From assembly GCA_044344935.1 (NCBI GenBank), contig JBIJCA010000230.1, positions 1 to 7,522 on the forward strand: DNA of 7,522 nt. Direction: 5' to 3'. A program made the position numbers and the translations under genes. The notes beneath the pieces were generated by a model that saw only the letters and a list, made by a program, of their open reading frames with translations, did not search any database and was not told the origin of the DNA. Each line of letters opens with the position of its first letter. Within the stretch, counting starts at the first letter, position 1. Positions 1 to 4,794 of the stretch are shown piece by piece. Source of the DNA: Aquimonas sp044344935 (GTDB lineage: Bacteria; Pseudomonadota; Gammaproteobacteria; Xanthomonadales; Xanthomonadaceae).

Positions 1-326
1 ACCGTGGCGACCACCGGCTCCGGATAGTGCTGGGTGCAGACCAGATCGCGCACGACGATTTCGTCACGGGCCAGCCGTGCCGGGCCTGCGCGGCTGCCTT
101 CCGCAGCCAGCCAGGTGGCCAGCGTATCGGGCTCAACGCCGACCAGGATCTCGCTGCCGAACTGCACCTGCCATGCGAAGCCGGGCGTGCGGGCGATACC
201 GTCGACGTCACTGCCGAGTCCGTGGGCGCTGTCCAGGATCACCGTCGGAACAGGCGCCGCGGCGCAGATCGCAGGGGCTGCGGCCAGCAGGCCCAACAGC
301 AGCCGGTTCGCAAGCGTGATCATCAT
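1..326 (-). CDS. N-terminal part of an exported protein of unknown function (runs off left edge)
   Basis: Reading leftward from a double ATG at 326-321, the frame stays open for about 108 codons to the window edge, so only the N-terminus is seen. The protein starts MMITLANRLLLGLLAAAPAI, followed by CAAAPVPTVILDSAHG: a short polar start, a Leu/Ala-rich hydrophobic stretch (about residues 5-20) and small residues suited to signal peptidase I cleavage near residues 21-25. This predicts export to the periplasm or beyond. The visible mature part is acidic and mixed, with no motif I recognise. The Cys at residue 21 lacks a convincing lipobox, so lipoprotein export is less likely. The gene lies 105 bases downstream of the HD-GYP gene on the same strand, far enough for its own promoter. 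No strong Shine-Dalgarno sequence precedes the ATG. Codon use resembles that of the neighbours. Function is unassigned. Confidence 0.72.
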   Translation of the reverse strand, partial: MMITLANRLLLGLLAAAPAICAAAPVPTVILDSAHGLGSDVDGIARTPGFAWQVQFGSEILVGVEPDTLATWLAAEGSRAGPARLARDEIVVRDLVCTQHYPEPVVAT

Positions 327-367
327 GGAGCCCAGCCAGGTAGCGCCGCGCAGCCCGCAGCCCCGCC

Positions 368-399
368 AGCATAGCCAGCGAACGGGCAGTCCGGCGAAT
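368..399 (-). promoter_or_regulatory. Weak sigma70-like promoter candidate for the left-edge exported protein
   Basis: On the minus strand TATGCT (368-373) resembles a -10 box and lies about 40 bases before the ATG at 326. The nearest -35-like hexamer, TTCGCC, sits about 19 bases further upstream, a long spacing and a poor match. It is the only AT-containing -10-like site in the 105-base gap. Position supports it more than sequence does. Confidence 0.2.
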
Positions 400-431
400 C
401 CACGCCAGCCCCGCGTGGGCGCCGCCTGGTT

Positions 432-1583
432 TCAGTGAGCGGCGAGCGCGTGTTCGGGCTCGGCGAACTGACGCTGGATTCGGTACAGCTCCTCGGGGTC
501 GGCAAGCAGCGCCTGCACGCAGTCGGGATCGAGCCGCCCCGCGGCCCCAAGCTCACGCAAGTGCTGGGCGCAGTCCTCGAACGCCCAGGCGCGCTTGTAG
601 GGGCGCGGCGTGCTGAGCGCATCGAAGACATCGGCCACCGCCACGATTCGCCCTTCGAGCGGAATCTGCTCGCTCTTGAGTCCTTTGGGGTAACCGCTGC
701 CGTCGCCGCGCTCATGATGGGTGGCGACCACGTTGCGCATGATCCGCGCGGCCTCGGTGTCGGCCAGGCCGATGTCGATCGCCATTTCCTCGACCATGCG
801 CAGCCCGAGCTCGACATGGGTCTGCATCAGCGCGAATTCTTCGGTGTCCAGGCTGCCCGGCTTGAGCAGGATGCGATCGGGAATGCCGACCTTGCCGATG
901 TCGTGCAGGGGCGCGAACAGATGCACGTACTCGACGAACTCATCGCTCAGGGGATGACCCTTCCGCACCAGCCCGCGCGCGATCAGCCGGGCGTACTTGG
1001 CAATGCGCTCCAGATGCACGCCGGTCTCGACGTCGCGGATCGAGGCCAGCCGGCTGGCGATCTGCACCGAGCCGATCAGGCCGCGGGTCGAGGCCAGCTG
1101 CGACAGGTACAGCTGCGCTGCGAGCTGCGCGAAGCTGCCGACAAAGCTGATGGTTGATTCGGCGAAAGCCTCGGGTCGCCGCGAATCCATGAAGGCGAAG
1201 CCCGCGAGCTGCGCGCCGAAATAGATCGGCAGGGTGAAGCTGCTCTGAAAGCCTTGCTCGCGCAGCCAGCGCGAGTGCGCGCTGCCACTCGCAGGCGTGG
1301 CGGCGATGTCGTTCACCACGCGCGCGCTGTGTGTGTCAGCCAGCCGCTGCAGCGAAGGCACGTCCGCCAGCCGCGCCTCGTAGGCCCGCAGCGGTGGATT
1401 GCCGCGATTGCTGCTGGCGAACGTCTTGAGCAAGTCGGTGGCGGGGTCATAGATCGCGATCGCCAGCCGGTCGACGAACTCCAGCCGCGACAGCAGGACC
1501 TCGTGCAGCACCTTGAGCTTCGACTCGAAGGTGTCACCGCCGAAGCTGTCGCTCAGGTTCAGGATCTCTTCACTCCGGGTCAT
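432..1583 (-). CDS. GAF-like plus HD-GYP domain protein, predicted cyclic-di-GMP phosphodiesterase
   Basis: Product of 383 residues with no signal peptide or membrane segment, so probably cytoplasmic. Residues about 20-165 look like a GAF-type sensory domain. Residues about 170-375 form an HD-GYP domain with its signatures present: E186 and H190 (ETGVH), HDIGKVGIP at 227-235, H256, HHERGDGSGYPKG at 289-301 including GYP 297-299, and D318 in VADVFDAL. Members of this family hydrolyse cyclic-di-GMP to pGpG or GMP at a metal centre built from these His/Asp/Glu residues; because they are retained, an active enzyme is inferred. The N-terminal domain would sense an unidentified signal. I chose ATG 1583 over an upstream GTG at 1655 because family-like sequence starts at MTRSEEIL and the extra 24 residues are Arg-rich and atypical. 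No strong ribosome-binding site is visible. The gene is divergent from tyrS and upstream of the left-edge gene. Confidence 0.92.
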   Translation of the reverse strand: MTRSEEILNLSDSFGGDTFESKLKVLHEVLLSRLEFVDRLAIAIYDPATDLLKTFASSNRGNPPLRAYEARLADVPSLQRLADTHSARVVNDIAATPASGSAHSRWLREQGFQSSFTLPIYFGAQLAGFAFMDSRRPEAFAESTISFVGSFAQLAAQLYLSQLASTRGLIGSVQIASRLASIRDVETGVHLERIAKYARLIARGLVRKGHPLSDEFVEYVHLFAPLHDIGKVGIPDRILLKPGSLDTEEFALMQTHVELGLRMVEEMAIDIGLADTEAARIMRNVVATHHERGDGSGYPKGLKSEQIPLEGRIVAVADVFDALSTPRPYKRAWAFEDCAQHLRELGAAGRLDPDCVQALLADPEELYRIQRQFAEPEHALAAH

Positions 1584-1822
1584 GCGCGTTCGCCGTCGCC
1601 TGCCAAGGATTCGTGGCGCTCCTGCAAGATGCTTGCCGCAGGCGTTGCCCACCACGTCGGGTCCCTGGGCGGTGGCTCTGCAGGTTCATGTGCCGATTGC
1701 GCGCTGCTGCCCGTGGCCGGTTGAGAAAGCGCGGCCGCTCGCGCACCCTGTGCGGCCGCCGCGCCCGGGCTGATCGCCGGCCCGCTGCACTCCTTCCCCT
1801 GACCTGTGCCGAAACCCGACCC
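1584..1822. promoter_or_regulatory. Divergent intergenic region between the HD-GYP gene and tyrS
   Basis: The 239 bases must hold promoters for both divergent genes. On the plus strand TTGAGA (1721-1726) is followed, after 17 bases, by CACCCT (1744-1749). The first is a fair -35 box; the second keeps only the most conserved A2 and T6 of a -10 box. No convincing minus-strand promoter was found. Open frames cross the region in both directions, but they are GC-rich read-through extensions of the neighbouring genes without family-like sequence. No T-box or riboswitch structure was recognised ahead of tyrS. Confidence 0.4.
1731..1759. repeat. Inverted repeat of two GCGGCCGC octamers
   Basis: The 8-base palindrome GCGGCCGC occurs at 1731-1738 and 1752-1759, 13 bases apart. 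Because each copy is self-complementary, the pair can fold as an 8-bp stem with a 13-base loop in RNA from either strand. It lies 63 bases before the tyrS ATG and just downstream of the TTGAGA box, overlapping the possible promoter spacer. It could be a leader stem-loop, a protein site, or chance in GC-rich DNA. Confidence 0.35.
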
Positions 1823-3100
1823 ATGGATCTGATCGACGACCTCACCTGGCGCGGCCTGCTGGCCGACTGCACCGACACCGACGCGCTGCGCAAGCGCCTG
1901 GCCGAGGGGCCGATCACCCTGTACTGCGGCTTCGATCCGACGGGCGACTCGCTGCACGTCGGACACCTCATGGGGCAGCTGACCCTGCGCCGCTTCCAGC
2001 GCGCGGGGCACAGGCCCATCGCGCTCGCCGGTGGCGCCACCGGCATGATCGGCGACCCCTCGGGCAAGTCCGCCGAGCGCAACCTGCTGACCCGCGAGCA
2101 GCTCAACCACAACATCGCCTGTATCAAGGCGCAGCTCGCGCGTTTGCTCGACTTCGGCAGTGGCGCCAATCCGGCCGTTCTGGTCGACAACGCCGACTGG
2201 ACCGCGCCGCTGTCCTTTCTCGACTTCCTGCGCGATGTCGGCAAGCACTTTCCGCTGAGCGCGATGCTGGCCAAGGATTCGGTGAAGTCGCGCATGGCCG
2301 GCGAAAGCGGCATCAGCTACACCGAATTCAGCTACCAGCTGCTGCAGGCCTACGACTTCTACCATTTGCGAAAGGAGCTGGACTGCGAGCTGCAGATCGG
2401 CGGCTCCGACCAGTGGGGCAACATCACCGCAGGCACCGAATTCGTGCGTCGCAAGCTCGGCGTGCCGGTCTTCGGCTGGACCTTCCCGCTGATTACCAAG
2501 GCCGATGGCTCGAAGTTCGGCAAGACCGAATCCGGTGCGGTCTGGCTGGACCCTGCACGCACCAGCGCCTACCGCTTCTTCCAGTTCTTCGTGAACACCG
2601 AAGACGCCAAGGTCAGCGAGTACCTGCGCAAGTTCACCTTCCTCGATCGCCCTGCGATCGAAGCGCTGGAAGCCGCGCACGCCGCCAATCCCGGCGCCCG
2701 CGAGGCGCACAAGGCCCTGGCCCGCGAGGTGACCACCCTGGTGCACGGCGCCGAAGCGACCGAGGCCGCGATCTCCGCCAGCCAGATCCTGTTCGGCGCC
2801 GAGATCGGCGATACGCCCGAAGCGGTGTTCGAGGACCTGATCGCCGAGATCCCGAATGCCGCGCTCGAGCGCGTTCAGCTGGAAGGCGAGGGCGCCTCGC
2901 TCATCGATCTGCTGGTGCTCAGCGGGCTGTGTCCGTCCAAGGGCCAGGCCCGGCGCGACCTCGAAGGCGGCGGCATTTACGTCAACAACCTGCGCAGCAC
3001 CGGCATCGAGCAGCGGCTGAGCGCTGCGGACCTGCTGTTCGGGCGCTATCTGCTGCTGCGAAAGGGCAAAAAAAGCTACGCCGCGCTGCGACTGCACTGA
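1823..3100 (+). CDS. tyrS: Tyrosine--tRNA ligase
   Basis: Product of 425 residues, the usual length of the E. coli-type enzyme. This cytoplasmic class I aminoacyl-tRNA synthetase activates tyrosine with ATP and charges tRNA-Tyr. The Rossmann catalytic domain covers about residues 1-230. Y34 lies in LYCGFDPT, the HIGH-type motif is HVGH at 45-48, and GGATGMIGDPSG (70-81) follows. Tyrosine-pocket residues lie in YQLLQAYDF (171-179) and QIGGSDQWGN (191-200). The KMSKS-type loop is KFGKT at 231-235, the form also found in E. coli. The anticodon-recognition region follows, and an S4-like RNA-binding domain spans about 358-420 (PSKGQARRDL, then LLRKGKKSY). The frame is open upstream to 1613, but similarity begins at MDLIDDLTWRGLL, so ATG 1823 is preferred although no clear Shine-Dalgarno sequence precedes it. 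It is probably transcribed alone or with the transporter downstream. Confidence 0.98.
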   Translation: MDLIDDLTWRGLLADCTDTDALRKRLAEGPITLYCGFDPTGDSLHVGHLMGQLTLRRFQRAGHRPIALAGGATGMIGDPSGKSAERNLLTREQLNHNIACIKAQLARLLDFGSGANPAVLVDNADWTAPLSFLDFLRDVGKHFPLSAMLAKDSVKSRMAGESGISYTEFSYQLLQAYDFYHLRKELDCELQIGGSDQWGNITAGTEFVRRKLGVPVFGWTFPLITKADGSKFGKTESGAVWLDPARTSAYRFFQFFVNTEDAKVSEYLRKFTFLDRPAIEALEAAHAANPGAREAHKALAREVTTLVHGAEATEAAISASQILFGAEIGDTPEAVFEDLIAEIPNAALERVQLEGEGASLIDLLVLSGLCPSKGQARRDLEGGGIYVNNLRSTGIEQRLSAADLLFGRYLLLRKGKKSYAALRLH

Positions 3101-3108
3101 TCGGCGTC

Positions 3109-3126
3109 GCGCGCGTTGAAGCGCGC
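3109..3126 (+). terminator. Short GC hairpin after tyrS, possible weak terminator
   Basis: GCGCGC (3109-3114) and GCGCGC (3121-3126) can pair around the loop GTTGAA, eight bases after the tyrS stop codon. There is no T tract, so intrinsic termination is uncertain. It may only protect the 3' end. Confidence 0.3.
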
Positions 3127-3197
3127 CCAGCGATAGTCAACTGCGGAGCAGGATGATGCGCCGCCCGATGCGCCGGAGGGCCGGATCGTTCACTCTC

Positions 3198-3229
3198 GGC
3201 GCTGGCCGCGGAAAGCGGCCGCCAGCGCC
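3198..3229 (+). promoter_or_regulatory. Strong stem-loop just ahead of the transporter ribosome-binding site
   Basis: GGCGCTGGC (3198-3206) pairs perfectly with GCCAGCGCC (3221-3229). An inner CGC/GCG stem, a GGAAA loop (3210-3214) and a three-base bulge complete the fold; an alternative register pairs GGCCGC with GCGGCC. It has no T tract. It ends four bases before the AGGGG ribosome-binding site (3233-3237) of the transporter gene. It could separate tyrS from the transporter, stabilise the transporter mRNA, or affect ribosome access. Confidence 0.5.
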
Positions 3230-3246
3230 GTCAGGGGTACGGTTCC

Positions 3247-4116
3247 ATGGGCAACAACCTGATCTTCAGTGCCGGGCTGCCGATCGCACTTGCGATCGTC
3301 ATGATCGGCCTCGGCCTGCATCTGAGCGTCGCCGACTTCAGGCGGGTCGCCACCGCGCCGCGTGCGGTGGTGGTGGCGCTGGCCGTGCAGACCGGGCTGC
3401 TGCCGGCCTTTGCATTTCTGCTGATCTACGCCTTCGCGCTGCCGCCTGAGCTGGGCTTGGGGCTGGTGCTGCTGGCGGCATCACCGGGTGGTGTCACCGC
3501 CAACCTCTTTTCCCACCTTGCCCGTGGCGATGTCGCGCTCAATATCTCGCTGACCGCGATCAACAGCGCCTTGGCCCTCATCACTCTGCCGCTGTGGACC
3601 GCGCTCGGTCTGGCCTGGCTGATCGGCAGCGAGCAGGCGGTGCCGCCGCCGACGCAGAAGATCATCGAAGTCGGGCTGCTGGTGCTGCTGCCGGTGCTGA
3701 TCGGCATGGGCCTTCGCGCGTGGAAGCCCGCGCTTGCGCATCGCCTCGACAAACCCGTGCGCGTTCTGTCCACCCTGATCCTGGTGCTGCTGATCGGCGC
3801 CGCCGTGGTGATCGAACGCAAGACCCTGGCCACGCATGCGCTCGCGCTGGGCGGCGTGGTCCTGCTGTTCAACCTCGCCAGCCTGCTGTCCGGCTACTGG
3901 GCAGGGCGCCTCGCCAGACTCGGCGTGCCGCAGGCCACCGCGATCGCGTTCGAGATCGGCATCCACAATGGCACGCTGGCGATCTTCGTCGCGCTCAGCG
4001 TGCTGCAGATGCCGGCGGCCTCCGTCGCACCGGCTCTGTACTCGCTGGTGATGTACGTGACCGGCGGCCTATTCGCATGGTGGATCCTGCGCCAGCGCGC
4101 ACAAGCCGCTGGCTGA
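3247..4116 (+). CDS. Bile acid:sodium symporter (BASS) family membrane transporter
   Basis: Product of 289 residues, strongly hydrophobic, with about nine or ten membrane-spanning stretches (for example near 8-24, 41-62, 68-80, 101-125, 139-156, 174-189, 199-217 and 260-280). Family-typical features are GLGLHLSVADF (21-31) in the first part, SPGGVTANLF (79-88) near the unwound helix that helps form the sodium sites, and EIGIHNGTLAI (236-246) as its counterpart in the second half. The BASS/SBF fold has two inverted five-helix repeats in the inner membrane and imports organic anions with sodium. Bacterial members also carry pantoate, keto acids or other compounds, so the substrate cannot be named. 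AGGGG at 3233-3237, nine bases before ATG 3247, fixes the start. No neighbouring biosynthetic gene hints at a substrate. Confidence 0.9.
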   Translation: MGNNLIFSAGLPIALAIVMIGLGLHLSVADFRRVATAPRAVVVALAVQTGLLPAFAFLLIYAFALPPELGLGLVLLAASPGGVTANLFSHLARGDVALNISLTAINSALALITLPLWTALGLAWLIGSEQAVPPPTQKIIEVGLLVLLPVLIGMGLRAWKPALAHRLDKPVRVLSTLILVLLIGAAVVIERKTLATHALALGGVVLLFNLASLLSGYWAGRLARLGVPQATAIAFEIGIHNGTLAIFVALSVLQMPAASVAPALYSLVMYVTGGLFAWWILRQRAQAAG

Positions 4117-4142
4117 GTCTGCCTGCCGCGCGGTGAAGACTC
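4115..4142 (+). terminator. Hairpin overlapping the transporter stop codon, possible terminator
   Basis: GAGTCT (4115-4120), starting inside the TGA stop, is complementary to AGACTC (4137-4142). The 16-base interior contains the self-complementary CCGCGCGG. No T-rich tract follows, so this is at best a weak or factor-assisted terminator. Confidence 0.3.
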
Positions 4143-4227
4143 CCGCTTGGCGAATCCAGTGCGCGACGATCAGACAGACGCTGTGGCTGCGGGGCGCGGT
4201 ACCGGCTTCAAGCTCGATTCCGGGAAC

Positions 4228-4257
4228 TTGCAGTTCAACGGATGAGCAGCCGATGAT
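4228..4257 (+). promoter_or_regulatory. Candidate sigma70 promoter for the glycine-zipper microprotein
   Basis: TTGCAG (4228-4233) and GATGAT (4252-4257) are separated by 18 bases. The -10-like box matches the consensus at four of six positions, the -35-like box only at TTG. They lie about 60 bases before ATG 4315 in the 198-base gap after the transporter, which otherwise shows no gene. Confidence 0.25.
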
Positions 4258-4314
4258 TCATGCCGCGCTGAGGCGCGACGCGGCTCCATTCCGACATCAG
4301 ACACGGCATTCAGC

Positions 4315-4482
4315 ATGAGCAACAGCAACGGCGCGAAGCGCGGGCGTTCCATCGGTGTGGGTGTGGCGGTCGGCGTTGCGATCGGTGCAGGTCTGGGGGT
4401 CGTTTTCGGCAACCTTGCCTTGGGCATCGGCGTTGGTGTCGGGGTTGGCGCGTTGGCCGGTCTACTCCGCAGCAGACGGTAG
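4315..4482 (+). CDS. Small glycine-zipper membrane protein (55 residues)
   Basis: ATG 4315 opens a 55-codon frame ending in TAG. The protein has a short polar, basic N-terminus (MSNSNGAKRGRS), a core of about 35 residues made almost entirely of Gly, Val, Ala, Ile and Leu, and a basic end (LLRSRR). The core has Gly at alternating and every-fourth positions, as in GVGVAVGVAIGAGLGVVFG (residues 14-32) and GIGVGVGVGALAG (37-49). These are glycine-zipper patterns that pack membrane helices, probably as a hairpin of two helices joined near FGNLALG. Small Gly-rich proteins of this form, usually annotated hypothetical, recur in bacteria; I cannot name a function. No clear Shine-Dalgarno sequence is seen. 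The coherent composition, charged ends and codon choice argue for a real gene. An uncharacterised toxic or stress-related membrane peptide is another possibility. Confidence 0.68.
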   Translation: MSNSNGAKRGRSIGVGVAVGVAIGAGLGVVFGNLALGIGVGVGVGALAGLLRSRR

Positions 4483-4794
4483 GAAAGGCGGCCCCTCGGC
4501 CTTCATCAGGGCCGCGCAACCCACAGGCAAGCCCCGCACCGGGACGTGCCTAAAATGGGTGCGCGCTGTGTAACCGATCCTCGCGCAGTCCCTTCTGATC
4601 GCATCCCTGTGCATGGATCCGTATCGGCGCTTGTGGTGATGCGTTCAACGACGCGCGCATGGCCTCGCGGGGATGGTGCGTCCCGGTGTCTTCAGGAGCT
4701 CAACGCCGCCATGCGGGGCTGACCAGTTCTTCCTGCCTTCCGCCTCGCGTTCGGGCTGAAGCGGAAGGCCTTCGCGTCCGCGGCCGCTGCATCC
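4483..4794. other. Convergent intergenic spacer of 312 bases
   Basis: The region lies between the 3' ends of the microprotein gene (plus) and the large secreted-protein gene (minus). It contains a TAAAAT box at 4551-4556, one of the few good -10-like hexamers in the window, but without a matching -35 box. A 55-codon frame (4555-4722) starts within this box; its sequence is Arg-rich and matches no family I know, so it is not called a gene. A terminator-like hairpin at 4736-4768 is listed separately. Nothing else was recognised. Confidence 0.6.
4736..4768 (-). terminator. Terminator-like hairpin downstream of the large secreted-protein gene
   Basis: CCTTCCGC (4736-4743) and GCGGAAGG (4761-4768) form a perfect 8-bp stem. 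In minus-strand RNA it extends to 11 pairs through one G-U wobble, whereas in plus-strand RNA that position is a C/A mismatch, so the fold favours the minus transcript. The loop is 11 bases. It begins about 27 bases past the TAG at 4795-4797. No U tract follows. Confidence 0.45.

Noticed and set aside
1583..1655. Upstream GTG start giving a 407-residue HD-GYP protein
   Set aside because: The 24 extra residues are Arg-rich and unlike the rest; ATG 1583 gives a natural N-terminus.
3068..3074. Run of seven A near the end of tyrS as a possible slippery site
   Set aside because: It encodes conserved Lys residues in the S4 domain (KGKKSY), is followed by no clear stimulatory structure, and a shift would give no meaningful product.
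1580..3097. Long minus-strand frame of 505 codons opposite tyrS
   Set aside because: It is the mirror of tyrS, which has complete family motifs. The antisense product is of the kind GC-rich codon bias produces, with no recognisable domain.
4555..4722. A 55-codon plus-strand frame starting at a TAAAAT box
   Set aside because: No ribosome-binding site, Arg-rich composition and no family resemblance. The TAAAAT may simply be an isolated -10-like word.
4483..4794. Searched for tRNA, small RNA or CRISPR signatures in the convergent gap and other intergenic regions
   Set aside because: No cloverleaf, regular spacer-repeat pattern or attachment-site duplication was seen. The two 94-base repeats are palindromic composites and not CRISPR repeats.
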